A DNA stretch of 64,000 nt from Paralichthys olivaceus (GCF_024713975.1 NC_091096.1:20682458-20746457); one strand, 5' to 3'; counted from the first letter of the stretch, positions 46,730-59,389 are shown. Numbers and translations: made by a program. Notes: generated by a model from the letters alone, not told the origin.

Positions 46730-47725
46730 TAAAAAAGAAAAAACATGGTCCACCTGTGGAATTTGCTGCAAAAGAATTGAATTATTGTGGGGGGGAAACA
46801 GATAAGGACACAACTAAACAATTCAACAGGAAACACCCAAATTTTGTCTTCAATGTCAACACACAATATCTGATGTGTGGTGCTTTCCACTTAATTAACT
46901 TGTTTTTTTTTTTTTGCATTATGCCAATAAATATCTGTTTCAGTTTATTTCAGTAGTATTTGGTTGAATGTCTATAAACAGATTCTGCATGTGAATGTGT
47001 AATTTGGAAGCAAGGGACAAGATTTGGGGATCAGGAGCCTTCTGGTTTCCATTTCTCATTTGACCTATCACATTTGAGCACGCTTTTGTTGCCCGCAGAT
47101 AAACAATCCGCATGGAGAGCCAGAGAGCATAAAACACATTGACAGAAAGGCATCAGGCTCAGTGTTTTGTGCATTCATATGCAAATAGCTGTTAATAGCA
47201 ATTAGCCAAAAATTGCATCTGGACACCTACAAAAAGTTATCACTGTTCATATTTCGTGTAAGGAAGTGTTTGACTTGCGTGATAAAAGAAACTAGTCAGG
47301 CTGTAAACAGTGTAAAGTCTTTGCTCAGATATCCACTGTTTGCACTAGAGGCCACATAATATTGGCAATTGACCCCAGAGGCTAATTCATCATCCGATGA
47401 GAGCTAATGTTATACTGTAGTTATTCCTGTTGAGCCATACACTAGTGCCCAGGCTTATTTTCACAGCAGATATTTTGACTCAGAGCAGAGAAAGCAAAGT
47501 TGTTTATAACACTAACATTGGCTCAATTATTATATCTCTTCCTGTATGAGCCATCAGTCTGCATGGACAATACCACAACGGCAAAAATGAAGCAAATAAA
47601 TTAAATTTAGTAGTTTTATTATTTACATATGTGGATATTCAAGCTTACTCAGTAATTGAAAAACCTTGAATACAAACAACATCACATTGACAAAAAGACA
47701 AACCATGAAAATTAGGTAATAATTG
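46730..47725. other. Intergenic, no gene seen
   Basis: Only short frames without splice support. The cox6a1 poly(A) signal (AATAAA on the minus strand at 47735-47730) marks the left limit of that transcript. Confidence 0.5.
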
Positions 47726-47925
47726 TTACTTTATTTATTTAAGTTAATTCAGTTCAAGTGGACATTTTGTTTAATGGTCCAGATAAAACCAAAGTGTTGG
47801 TTTGGTGCCCAATGTTGAGAGCAAAGAGGTATAGCAGAAAAAACAAACAAAAGTAAACTGAATGTGTGTGGTCCAGTAACAAATGCTGAGGGACTGGTCC
47901 CTGTTGTGAGATCTGGAGGGAAGCT

Positions 47926-49435
47926 TCATTCATGATCATCCTCATAGCCATCAGGAAGGGCATTCACATGGGGGTTGTGAAAAAGGCTTTTCTTGCCATC
48001 TCCCCAAGGAAAGGCCTGTGGGGATAAAAACAATCAGACAACATATAATTGAATACAAATTGGGATGTGGCATTTGAGACAGACATTTTAAAACGTGAAT
48101 TACTTGAAGAACAAAGTCAGACCTTGGTGCGAATGCGAAGGTGGGAGTAAGGGATGAATTCCGGGTGTTCCTCGCTATGGTGCTGCTGTTTCAGGAATGT
48201 GTTCAACATGCACACCGCAACACCAGGAACAGCAATCAGGAAACTGAGCATCCTCCATTTCTCAGCTAGAAGAGAAACACAATGATACATTTAACAAACA
48301 AAGAAATGAAGAGCATCAGATGAGCAATGTGAAAATGTGGAATACTACAAGCAAATGCCAACAGAATATTTGCAACTATACATGATAAATAGTAATAATA
48401 ACTTGAATTTAATTTGGCTGACCACAAAGACTGCTTCCTTTGCGTGCAATCGGTCTTAAGATTTAACCTCTGAAGGATGCAGACCCTGAATCGAGACACA
48501 GCCAGGGTGTCCTTTAAAGCAAATGCTGACATCATTGTTTGCATGCAGCTGGTTGCCCTCTGATCAAGACTTGATCGAGTTTCCACAAAAAACTACTTAA
48601 AACACATATAAGACAGTTTAATTTGAGGTCATACCACGGCACCTCAGCGTGCTGGTGAATAAGGAGACTGTTAAACCCTTTTGATTTGTCTTTAAGATTC
48701 ATGAGTTTGTCACTTCCTGCATGTTATTAGTTTGAACAAGAGTAAAATTATCACGTTCAGATTCGAAAGTAATCATACAAACAGTCCTTTCAGTTTACCT
48801 CTACTTATTGTTCTTTCTCATTTAAAAATTTTATAAACTGAGAAATAAAACATGACGATTATACACTTCGTTTGTTTTAATGACAGTGACTCCTGATGAT
48901 ACCGACGTGGTTTTCCTCTCCACAGTGTTTACTCGTATGTTGAGCAGAATTCTTACCTCTTACTTTTCCAGTAGTTGTGTGAACTACGTGTTATTTATTA
49001 CAGTTATTAGATACTACACCATTCCTAGGTGACATCAGAGCCATAGACATGGCTGCAGTTGCTCTTGAACTAACCGGACGTGCTGTTCGTGACACTGTGG
49101 CGTTACAAAGCCAAGTCAATAAATATATAACAGTCAACTGTTACGTTTAGTCTTTAAACGTGGATGCTGGAATGAAAACAGACCCCACGTTACACAGTGG
49201 ATGCCTTTGGCAGATACCCGCTCAAGGATGTTAAGCTAATGCTCACACAGCTAACGTTAGCCCGGCAAGGTCACCGTCACAACACGAGATCAATTCCACG
49301 AGAGACCACTTTTAACGGGTTGCTATAGTTACCTAAAGCGCCATGTCCATCGCCGGCAGACGCAGAAAGCTGACGCCGGGTCTGGGTCGAAGAAGACCTC
49401 AGCACGGCTTTGTAGACGCGTCCCAGAGCCGCCAT
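47926..49435 (-). CDS. cox6a1: Cytochrome c oxidase subunit 6A1
   Basis: COX6A is a nuclear-encoded single-helix subunit of mitochondrial complex IV in the inner membrane. Three exons (49435-49333, 48265-48123, 48015-47926) join in phase into 111 aa (human 109). The N-terminus ([20 protein letters not shown]) is a typical basic mitochondrial presequence. Exon 2 holds the transmembrane helix ([19 protein letters not shown]). The family signature [22 protein letters not shown] spans the last intron, followed by [10 protein letters not shown]. The in-frame upstream TTG/ACG region was not used because the second position (ATG 49435) starts the presequence. The upstream 200 bp is GC-rich, fitting a housekeeping promoter. 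Confidence 0.95.
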
Positions 49436-49820
49436 TTTCCTCTCTGAGAGCCGTGCGACCGGAAGAGGTTTGTATGTGAGTGTCACGTGGAGGACAGGCT
49501 CGACAGCTCTGCTACCCCCCAGCGGCGAGGCTGAGAACTACAGACACAAACTCTCATAATAGTTCAAACTAGTGCCGGAGTTACTTCAGAATTATTCCTC
49601 GCCATTACTCCTCAAACAGTTATATACTGTCACTTTGTATTGTTTGTGTGCTGGATGTTGTGTGCAGAGAGAGAAAACGGTGTTCATTCTACCTGGTTAA
49701 TCCGCAAATCACATTTGGTGAGAGTTAGAGGTAAAAACGAAATACTGCAATATCAGTCAAATTCAGTGGGGGTTTATTTCACAAAGACAATCTGACTCTA
49801 CTCAATCTTCATCAAACCAG

Positions 49821-49931
49821 GAACATGTTGGAATGGACAGGCATCTTTCGAGAGAAGCTGCTACCTGCTGTCCACCATGGCCGTGACCTGGAGCAAAGCC
49901 AAGGAGCAATGTCGAGCAGAAGGAGGAGCTG
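49821..49931 (+). pseudogene. Orphan C-type lectin domain exon
   Basis: Between an acceptor (CAAACCAG) and a donor (GCTG|GTGAGG) the frame reads CWNGQASFERSCYLLSTMAV then TWSKAKEQCRAEGGA. This is the start of a C-type lectin-like domain (SCY...W..A...C). I found no following exons with the WIG or later Cys motifs and no signal-peptide exon. It is therefore a relic or a single displaced exon. Confidence 0.7.
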
Positions 49932-50224
49932 GTGAGGTTTAGTTGTCCTCTATTTTATTTCGTAAACCTATTTTGCCGTCACTCTTAACTATATCAATAA
50001 CTGTAAGAAGAAATCTGAAAATAACCCCAAAACAAAATGGGACTCAAATAAAATAATATGTACCCTAAACTTGCTACTGTGGGCAAGGAGGCTCTGGCAA
50101 ACCTGTTGATGAGCTTGGCAGCTAAAGAACCTGTGCACAGAAACACACAACACACCAATTTTTGCTGTAATATTTACTAAATCCTTCTAAATAAGACAGG
50201 CAAACACATTAGAAGGGTATTCAG

Positions 50225-50400
50225 AGGGTGCTTACCTCCACCTAGGCTGATTGGCTACTTTACCACCAAAACATGTAAAGCTCCTTAAGGTCCCTTGGAA
50301 ATTAAATGAGTTCTTCCTTAAGTCATGCTTCACCTCTGCACAAAATTTCATGGAAATAGCTACAGTATTTACACAATCCTAAGTGCTGGTGAGTTTCACT
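50225..50400. repeat. Copy of the 'cctccac' fish repeat
   Basis: The phrase TGCTTACCTCCACCTAGGCT followed by CTGCACAAAATTTCATGGAA is related to the fragment in mlec intron 3. A further related piece lies at 51330-51560 (CATACCTCCACCAAAACCCA). Confidence 0.45.
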
Positions 50401-50413
50401 GTGCATCCCTGCA

Positions 50414-51850
50414 TCACTCAGCCGACTTGCAGTGGTCACTGGGAAGGCGAGCGTTTCTTTCATTATAATCTGCGCTGGCAAAGCACATGGCAGCTTTCCT
50501 GTTACACTTACAGATGAAGTTCTTACAGGGACTGTTGTCAGCTGTCATCCGAAGAGAGACACAGAATTATAAGAATTTGCTATATACACTATAATAATGG
50601 ACAATTAAATCCTTGTTTTCCAAAGGCCCAGTTGGAAAATAATAACAGAAACCACAATAGATAGTAGATGAAAGTTGCCATAGTTAAAGACAATATTGAT
50701 GTTGAAGACACACTCAGACAGGTGACAGTCTTGCCTCAGATGTAGCTGTATGTTTCAGTGTAAGGGTTGTCCACGATGGGCTGGCAATCTCCGTGCTGCA
50801 AGGCAACAGCATCTATAACAAGCACAAAGTATAGAGACAACAGCAATTTTTAAATTTCAAACTTTAATCTTGAAAGGCTTTAAATTGCCATAGGTTGCTC
50901 CTACCGATCACTTTGTTTCAGTTTGCCAATTAATTGTTTTGTAATTTAGTAAAAAAACAGAAAAGCATACTGACAAGTGGCCATCGCAATTTTCCAGAAT
51001 CCAAGGGGATTTCTCCAAATGTCTGAAGATTAGTCCTACACCCAACAATTTAGAGGAGGAATAAAACCAGCAAATATTCACATGGTGGAAGCTGGAACCA
51101 CTGTGGCCTTTTCAATTATAGAAAATGCTTGAATGAAGGATTTCTGTGCAGCAAGAAGCACAAACAAAATTCCTCTTGGCCCTATTATCTTGGAGTGAAG
51201 ACAGGATGGCTCAGAGACAGGTGTTTCAAAAGCTGCCTTTAAATTGGACTGTACTGAGGAACATTCTTTAATCCAGGAATTAAAGAACCACTTTATAAAT
51301 CCACAGTGCAGAATGGCACTCAGTAGAGCGCATACCTCCACCAAAACCCAACAGTACCCTTAAATTCAATTAAGCTGCTCCAAATTTATAACATACACAC
51401 CTATAAATATCAATCTGATTCTTTCATTGAGATCCATGGATTATAACTACCACCAAGGGGCTTATGTTTTGACCACTGTCCATTTGTTTGTTTGTTAGTT
51501 AGCAGGATTACTCAAAAACTACTGGACAGATGAAGCATGAAAAGGGGCAGGATGTGGTATGTGTCAGGGAAGCCATTTAAGGGAAGCCATTTAATTTGTA
51601 TGCATATTTTTCTAATCTCTTTCTTTTATATTTTTTTTACGTTTTTAAATTGATCCAGAATAACACAGGCTTGAGTGTTTCTGTGCCCAAGTTCTTACCT
51701 GTCAAGCTCATCCACAGGTGTGCCAGAGCCTCCTAGCCCACAGTAACAGCCATAATCAGTGTAGTCCAGCACCGGCCAGCTTCCAGGGGCAGCGCAGAGG
51801 TACTTCTGAGACACAATATCCGCATCACATGAAATCCAAATGCACCCGGG
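50414..51850 (-). pseudogene. Decayed secretory phospholipase A2 gene
   Basis: Three exon remnants of a group I-type sPLA2 are in order on the minus strand. About 51800-51699 keeps the calcium loop ([20 protein letters not shown]) and a good donor. About 50815-50720 keeps DAVALQHGDCQPIVDNPYTE, but it ends in a TGA (50738-50736) where the family has Cys, and the catalytic CC-x-x-HD-x-C segment is not readable. 50541-50414 keeps an intact last exon (FICKCNRKAAMCFASADYNE). Without the His/Asp pair and with the stop no active enzyme is expected. I found no signal-peptide exon. It lies head to head with intact pla2g1b, so an inverted duplicate is likely. Confidence 0.8.
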
Positions 51851-52920
51851 ACGCTGATCAGTCAGACATGCACACATAAAGTAGAAATGAGAGTGGAGAA
51901 TAAAAAGGCCTCCGGGTACTCACAGGCCAGGAGCATCTTGCAGGAAATGATGTGGACTCTGAAGCTTAAAGCTAAACGCTGACTGTTGACATCGAGAGGA
52001 GACTCCAGGAGTTTTACAAACTCTTTCCATTGTGTCATGTGTACACATGTATAGTGTGTACTTACACATATGCTCATACAGTATGCATACAAATACATAT
52101 GCATATAAACGGAAATTCTGCTTATATCCATTTTTTACTTATCATGTTGTACTATGCATAGATTACTTTTGTGTTGACGTGAGCATCCAGCATGAGCAGC
52201 CCGCAGGGAGAAGTCATGGGAACTCGAACAAATGCTGGCTATTTACACAGCTGTGTGTTAAATGTAACTTCTGTCTAAAGGGAAAATGCTAAATCAAGTG
52301 AGTCCAGAGTGAGCAGGAATAAATGGAGAAGGGAATATTTGATTAGAAAACGTATGTGGAAAGATCAAAAGAAAAAGGAAAGTTAGTCTATTTCCTGATG
52401 AACCAATGAGAGGAGAATAAATGAGGATTTGAGGGAAGAACACAAGAAGGTGAATAAGACTAGATGTGTCATGTTTCCTGTGGATGAACTCACATTATTT
52501 TATTCTACACTGTGGTTACAGACTAAAAGTTGACCAGGATATTTGAAACTCATTATCCTTTCAATTCCAACACAGTTATCCGTCAATTTAAGAATTTCCT
52601 GTTTTAGTAGTGCAATCTCAGAAAAATGCATCATATCTTCAAAGCATATGTTTTGTATATAAAATCTGAATCTGTAAAGTAAAATAGTAACTTAATCTGA
52701 TGGATAAATGTTGCTGAATGAAGGAAAATATTTGCTTTTGAATTTAAGTTGGCTGAAATACAACTCCCGGAATTTCTGCTTAAGTAATAACAGCAATTGA
52801 GTTCATGCGATTAGATTCCACCACTGAAACACAGGTCTCACAGGCTGATTACATGATCCAGCTGACAGCCACCTCTCGCTTGTTTCCCTCTTATCTCTGG
52901 TTTTCTCATGCCTCAGATCC

Positions 52921-52926
52921 TATAAG
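52921..52926 (+). promoter_or_regulatory. pla2g1b: TATA-like element of pla2g1b
   Basis: TATAAG lies 42-47 bp before the pla2g1b start codon, which would place the transcription start about 15-20 bp before the ATG. Plausible for a tissue-restricted pancreatic gene. Confidence 0.4.
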
Positions 52927-52967
52927 GGCAGGCTGCAGCAGTGTGAGGGTTTTTTTTTCCTGCAGCC

Positions 52968-54121
52968 ATGAATGTGACGGCACCTCTGCTGCTGCTGCTT
53001 CTCACTGGTAAGACTGAAGTTGAACTATATCAGCCTGTTCCAGATCCTATTTGTAAAGGCTGATTCTGTGTGAATTACTTTTCTCACAGCTCAGTCGATA
53101 ATATTTCTATCTCTTGCAGCAGGACACTTATTTTCTCCTGATCTATTGTTTCTCCACCAGCTTGTATAGCCAGCGGTGCTCTGCTGCCCAAGGCATTATG
53201 GCAGTTTGGGAAGATGATCCAGTGCCCCCAGCCCACTGTTAACCCCCTGGCCTACAACGATTATGGCTGCTGGTGCGGCTTTGGCGGCAGTGGAACCCCT
53301 CGGGATGAACTAGACATGTAGGGAGCAGACATTCGTCAATAATTATCACTTCAGTCATCATCTTTAAAACAAAGAGACTCTTTTCACACTGGTCCTTTCC
53401 CTCCTGTATCCATAGGTGCTGTAAGGTTCACGACAAATGCTACGAAGCGAGCAGAAAGAAGCCCGGGTGCACGGCCATCGCCGACCTGCCTTACGTTCTG
53501 CTTTATGATTTCACCTGCTCAAACCAACAAGTGACCTGCTCAGGTACCATCATTTAAACTTCACTTTCATACTGTTAATCTACTACTAGCTGTTCCTTAA
53601 TGAAATGTTAAAATGAAATGAAATATGAAAAGTTCTTGGATGGCACTGGTCAAAATTACACAAAGAATAGGTTGAAGTTTTAATTAAAATACAGATATAC
53701 CCATAGATTGTATATAAAATATTACATATCCAGTACTTACCTTACCTTAGGATCTTGTCATTCACTGTAAACAGGTGTGAGGTGTAATGACATCTTTAGT
53801 TGGAGCTGTGTATAGGTGCTGTATATTTAGCAGCTGTAATTAAACAGCTATATATGGGTATTACACAACCAGCTTGAGACAAGTCCACAACAAACAAATG
53901 CTCTCCTGTGGAGCACTTTCACGCTGGCATCTGGAGAACCAAACCAAACTATTGCTAAAACATGTTTGACTTTTTGTTATAAACTCGTCTCCACAGCGAC
54001 CAACAACAAGTGCCAGGCTGCTGTGTGCGAGTGTGATCGGGTGGCGGCTCACTGCTTCGCTCAGAGCACATACAACCCTGAAAACAAGAACCTGGATTCC
54101 AAGGTCCACTGTGTCAACTGA
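52968..54121 (+). CDS. pla2g1b: Phospholipase A2 group IB (pancreatic type)
   Basis: This secreted, calcium-dependent enzyme hydrolyses the sn-2 ester of phospholipids in digestion. Four exons (52968-53007, 53161-53317, 53416-53543, 53997-54121) join in phase into 149 aa. A Leu-rich signal peptide (TAPLLLLLL) is followed by a short propeptide-like stretch and [11 protein letters not shown]. The calcium loop [13 protein letters not shown] (about 48-60) and the catalytic CCKVHDKCY with His71-Asp72 are intact. The C-terminal [12 protein letters not shown] supplies the conserved Asp and disulfide Cys. Unlike the 50.4-51.9 kb relic, no stop or missing motif is seen. AATAAA at 54222-54227. Confidence 0.95.
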
Positions 54122-54137
54122 GTTGTGCAACTTGTCA

Positions 54138-54163
54138 ACCCCCCCCCCCCCCCCAAAAAAAAG
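54138..54163. repeat. Poly-C/poly-A homopolymer in pla2g1b 3' UTR
   Basis: A run of C followed by a run of A lies just after the stop codon; such runs are prone to length error in reads. Confidence 0.8.
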
Positions 54164-54679
54164 AACGCTGGATTTGTAAAAATCTTCTTTTGAATTTATT
54201 TTAATTTCTCACTCATTTTAAAATAAAACCCTGATGTAAAACACATCTGATCTTGTGCAAAGGAGTCAGTTTAAAATAAAAAGAATATGCCATCCTGTTG
54301 AATTTCATCCTCTTTGTCTCCTCACATGTTTGTTCACATATGAAGATGTTATGTAGCAGAGGTCATAGTTTAGCTTTTGAAGCTAAAGCCAGTTTCAACA
54401 TCCACATCAATCTATTGACAAATCTGAGGTTACAATGAAAACTTCATTTGACCCTTTGTTTTTCCTTCTTCTTCTGTTTGACACAGACTCATCATAACGA
54501 TGGAAGCATTGGGCTACAGTTATTACAATAAGCACATTTTCAAAATATTACAGGATGTCTAAGATGATATCAGGAAGATATTTAGGTTCACAAAGAAGAC
54601 AACAGTCACAGTAACAGCTGTGTACAAAAGTAGACAAATGATTGTTCTAACACACGAGGCTGGATCATGGCTCTGTGGG

Positions 54680-57600
54680 TTATATTGGCTTGTACAGAAG
54701 AGTGGTCACATACTTCTTTTTGTATCGGTGGGTTGCACTGAGAACCATCACCCCGTCCTGAAACACAAAGATCAGAAGAAAGCTTAAAGCTAACAGTTAA
54801 GTGGTAAAGAAGAGTTTTTCAGATGATCCCTTTCCTCTAGTGCATTATAAAGATTTATGTAAAAAGTCTTAAAGGCCAAAGGGAGCCCGTCTCCCCCACG
54901 AAAACAAAAAAAATGCCCCTGGAACGCCTCATCAGTACTTTGGCTGATACCTCTGCCTCATTGTGATGTTGTGTGACAAGAAGAATGTCAGGACATCTCA
55001 ATACTCAACGTTTTTCATAATGCACACCTAGCGTCTAGTCTGGCATGCCCCCGAACAAAGCCACGGCCACGATCAATATCAAAACGTTTTGCACCGTTTT
55101 GGCACAGTTTCCTGGTTGGACGACATGTTTTCTCAGAATGGTGGGTGTGTAAGAGGTGTTTTCTGAACATTAGAGAATGTAAATAACACAAAATGTATGA
55201 ACCTAAGCATGAGCATGTCTGCTTAATAACAATTGTGAGCAAAATAAAAACCAAAGCTGTGCCGATATGTGCATTCTCTCTGAGACAGAGGGGGTTGATC
55301 TATCATTTTCACCAGGTTTTTATTATGAGGGACAACATTAAAAAGCAAATATGTTCTATAAGGACTTGTTACCTTGATGGAGAGGGCGTACAGGTGATTG
55401 AGCATCACATGGTTGGGCTCTGGAAGTAGCGTCGGGTCACACTGAGAGTAGATAAGAGTAGAGGGTGAATTTCACTGAATAAAATAGGCTCCTGGACTGG
55501 TGTGAGTCATAACGACCAGCATCTACTGCCACACGAAACCTGTACTCACAGAGATGCCTGTGTCCTTGTTGAGCAGCACTTGCAGCAGGTGGGGAGGTAA
55601 GATAGGAGGGTGTTTGATTTTGTCCTCTGATTTGATCACATATGCGTCCTGTTGGTAGGGGCCGGGCGGGGAACTGGACAAGTCTGTGAAAGAACCAATC
55701 ACATAACTCTCTTTAATCCAGCCCCACATAAAAAAATAAAGCAGACAGAATCCTTCCAAGGGTCCACAGATGAGCAAATGTCACTAGCATTAGTGAATGT
55801 CACTGAGGACTACAAGCTATGTAAGTAGTAATCAGACATTGTTCAGAAAAAATCTAAATGGCTGACTTGAAAACAATTAAAAACCATATTTTACACACAT
55901 TCATTTTTCGTCATATTGAGAAGCAGAAAAAAAATGTGTGAAACTATTGATGCTGCTCTACAAGCTGAAGATACTAGGGAGGGGCGAGGGAGACGAAGCA
56001 GAGAGCCGGGAGAGAGCAATGGGAGAAAAGTGGACAGACTGTGATAGTTTCCAACATGTTGCCAATAAATGAAGCCCACAGCATGAAAACACAAAGCGTG
56101 TGAGATTTTGTCTCAGTTTGACCTTTAATATTTTATATATGCATTATTTGGGAACTCTCCTCACTCTGTAATGCAAAAACTGTGATGTACCCATTTGTCT
56201 AACTGAGTATATAAACAGTTTTGAAGTGTTTTCTAGTACTAAGAAAAAAAAGTCTCTGCACACCTGCTATTTATTTCAAATAGGTACCTACTACTTGATG
56301 TTATATTACCTTTCAGTTATATGTTCAATTTACAACTACATTTAGATTTTCTACTTTGAAAATGTTTTGTTGAGCATGTCTGTGGTTTTTATAGTAAAAC
56401 ACATAATTCTCCTTATGGGACTTGATGTTTCATGTGTATTTTTGAGTCCAATGTTGATATACAATATAAAATGAACCAAACAATGGCATGGGAAACATTT
56501 TTCACGTGGTATATAAAGGCCAATTCAAAAGCATTCAACAAACTGTTAAAATAGCTCAGGACACTTGAGGGTTAATGAGTGAATACAGGTACCAGTACCT
56601 GAAATGTCAACAGAATCCTCTGAGTCAATCCTGAGGGCATCAAAAACTTCAAAGTCGGTTCTCTTCACCTGGATAACGTTATTGACTGTTCCAGTTTTAG
56701 ACGTCATCACAGCCTGTGACTCAGTGTAAACAGAAATTTGATATCAACACATGCGGGTGTACACTAGGCTTTTGTTGTGACTGCAAAAATGTTAATGTAG
56801 TTTTCTCACTCACCCCAGTCGGATCCAGAGTCCACTGACCGTCCACACAGAACTTGTACTGGTGCTCTCCCTCCGGAAGGTCAACGATAGCCACAAAGTT
56901 CTTCTGGCTGGGTTTGAAAGAGAGAACCACGAGTCCCAACTTCGTTAACAGGTTCAACCATGCGAGATGTTACCATGTGTGAGTCAAAGTACCTTCTGTT
57001 GAGTGGGATTTTGGTGGCCCAGTTGTTAAAAGAGCCAGACACAAAGACTTCCTTGGCGACCCCCGCCCACCTGAACACAGTGGGTCTGTCCTGCGTTGGA
57101 CTTTTGCTGTCACTCTCCAGGTCCTGCTGCCAGGCCAGGAACTCCTGTATTTCCTGTGGAGCCTGGAAAACATGGATCAATGTATTGTTCCCATGTTTAT
57201 GAGAGCAACTTCAGAATCTACACCACAACACACACACAACTCCTGACTAGGGTGGGAGCTGAAGATTGAGTTACCTTGATTATGTTGTGTGTTTTATAGT
57301 ATGTTTCCTGATATACATATTATTTTGTTTATCCTGAGCTAATGAGAACAGACGTAACGCACATTCTTCATTTTAATTCTTGGGAGTTCTTGGTAAGTTG
57401 GATTAATACAAAACTGTTTGCTAAATATGTTAGCCACAATTTTTCAAGTTGGTAAACAATTTAAATTTTTCAATGTACCAAAATATTATTTTGAAAAATG
57501 TCTTGGTCAAGCTTTATGGGGCAAATGAAAAACTATTAAACATTTAACATCTATCAGATGCAAATCAACCAATAAACAAACTCAAAATGATGGTTTACAA

Positions 57601-57873
57601 TCATATGCAATTCATAATAAATATGCAAATGCTGTTGAATGTAATGGATGGTCCAGAAATATGACATATAGGTTAATCATTACATAGAGTGGGTAGTATG
57701 TGTGTATGATAAACACTGGATTTTACCTTTGAGTCTTCCCTCTGGAACAGATCTGCGTCCTCGGTGCTGTCCATCAGGATGTTAGGACGTGCCTCCTTCC
57801 CTCCCTGCGCTCCATCTCTGTATGACCTTTCACCCTGACCTCCACTGGACCTGTCACTGCTGCTGTTCCCCAT
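54680..57873 (-). CDS. prkab1: AMP-activated protein kinase beta-1 subunit
   Basis: The beta subunit scaffolds AMPK, joining catalytic alpha and regulatory gamma subunits and binding glycogen. Seven coding exons (57873-57727, 57162-56993, 56907-56814, 56713-56599, 55683-55550, 55441-55373, 54757-54680) join in phase into 268 aa (human 270). MGNSSS gives an N-myristoylation signal. The carbohydrate-binding module (about 76-138) has FRWAGVAKEVFVSGSFNNW, Trp97 and Trp131 for glucan contact, and Ser106 in NRSQKNF, equivalent to human Ser108. The C-terminal alpha/gamma-binding domain has PPILPPHLLQVLLNKDTGIS, NHVMLNHLYALSIKDGVMV and the end YVTTLLYKPI. The first coding exon begins at an acceptor at 57890, so a 5' UTR exon lies upstream. 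Which fish paralogue it is (1a or 1b) was not decided. Confidence 0.96.
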
Positions 57874-58355
57874 CCTGGTGGCACCAACCACTGCAAAGAC
57901 ACACATCAAGATCAAGTCAGCGTCCTGAGACATGCAGGGTAGAGACCCCCAGGAGACTAACCCCCCCAAAAAATCTATATGGGTTAAAGGTGGAGCCTTG
58001 TACATTTGGTTTAAAGTATGAATCCAGCAGCAGCGCTCACACTTTTGTGACACAAATGTTGCATAAAGTCCAGAGTTTCCTGTCGACCAAGACCAGGGTC
58101 GTCCCAAGCTGTTTAAACCGCTGGCACTGACAGATGTGGTCTTGATCACCAAGGAAACAAAGAAGGCAAGACATGAGGACACGAGGATGGTGGGAAGTCT
58201 CTGAATGGTAGACGTTCATGGGTCAAGTAGTTGCTGGTGGCGGGGGGGCGACCACCTAGGACTAGCCAGTGTTAACCTTAACATAAATAAATTAAGGGTC
58301 ATGACGTGGAGTCGTCCCAAGCTGTTGACTCCATGTAAGCACCCGCCCTGCAAAG

Positions 58356-58510
58356 TCCAAGACGGTTTGAAACACTAGGTGGCGTTATGAGCTGTGTTCA
58401 ACTTTATAAACAGTCTACGTGTTCAACCCATACATGTAGATTCCTTTTAGAATTCTGGTCAAATGTGATATTTAAACAAGCATACATGTGTTTCACCAAA
58501 GAACCGTTTA
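58356..58510 (+). repeat. Dispersed repeat, copy 2
   Basis: Second member of the repeat at 42545-42720, here in the prkab1 5' intron. It contains an extra segment (ATAAACAGTCTACGTGTTCA) relative to copy 1. Confidence 0.7.
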
Positions 58511-58614
58511 GTTTGCAGGTTAAAAACACACACTGGAGAGTGTGGCGTGTCTTTAGAGAGGGGGATCTGCAGGATCACGGATGTCAGTGTCAGTGAGCTC
58601 GGTGTCCTGCTCAC

Positions 58615-58900
58615 CTGGATCCTCTCAGCTCAGGTGTTGGTGGCTGCAGTCTCTGCTCCAATGCGCATCTGTTTCCGGGTGGAAACTCGCTGGTTGTTTG
58701 TATCGCTGCTGTTTGGGAGACGTTTACCTCGTGGACTGAAAAGAAAAGCGGAACAGCGGTCACATAGCACAGCTTCCAAACAAAAAGAAGAACCGGGCTC
58801 TTTGTTTCTCCTGCCTCCTGTTTCTTTAGTCTCCGGTTCTCCACCGAACTGTGCGCGTTCTCGCCATTTGAACGAAAGTCCAGTGAGTGTGTGTGTGTAT
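58615..58900 (-). other. prkab1: Probable 5' UTR exon of prkab1
   Basis: On the minus strand a donor GATCCAG|GTGAGC at 58615/58614 lies upstream of the coding exon's acceptor at 57891. The sequence before it is unremarkable and GC-moderate. The 5' limit is a guess. Confidence 0.45.
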
Positions 58901-59024
58901 GCGTGTGTGTGTAGGGAACAAAGCACACCTCTTCCGCCTCCTCCTCCTTGAGCTCAGGCCGAGTAGAAGTTTAACCCGATGCTCCCCAGACTGTTTACAC
59001 CACTGTCCCAGCTTTATTTAACTT

Positions 59025-59025
<1 letters not shown>

Positions 59026-59079
<54 letters not shown>

Positions 59080-59088
59080 TGTGTGTGT
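59026..59088. repeat. (GT)n microsatellite
   Basis: About 30 GT units with one TT interruption. It produces an artificial His/Thr-repeat ORF on the minus strand. Confidence 0.97.
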
Positions 59089-59389
59089 TCAGAGACACTC
59101 GTGAAAACGATCCAGTGGTTGGAAGTTGAAGTCTGATCCGTGGTTTTCAACCTCAGGTCCGCGGTACAGCTAGCGGTCACACAGTAGCTGCTCTCAGACC
59201 TGCACTGGACTCCACTGTTCCTCCAGAGGAGGTGCACGTGTGAACACAAATGTCAGTGAGAGGCTCCGCAGTCTCTACAGACTTTATCTGGCCTGACCTC
59301 CTAGTGTACAGTCTGTAGAAATCCAGGAGAAGTGGATCTGTGAGCAAAGCACGGGATCCCCACTGGATTCACCATGAGCGAGTGGGGGG

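Noticed and set aside
58995-59249. Minus ORF with a long His/Thr repeat
   Set aside because: Translation of the (GT)n microsatellite.
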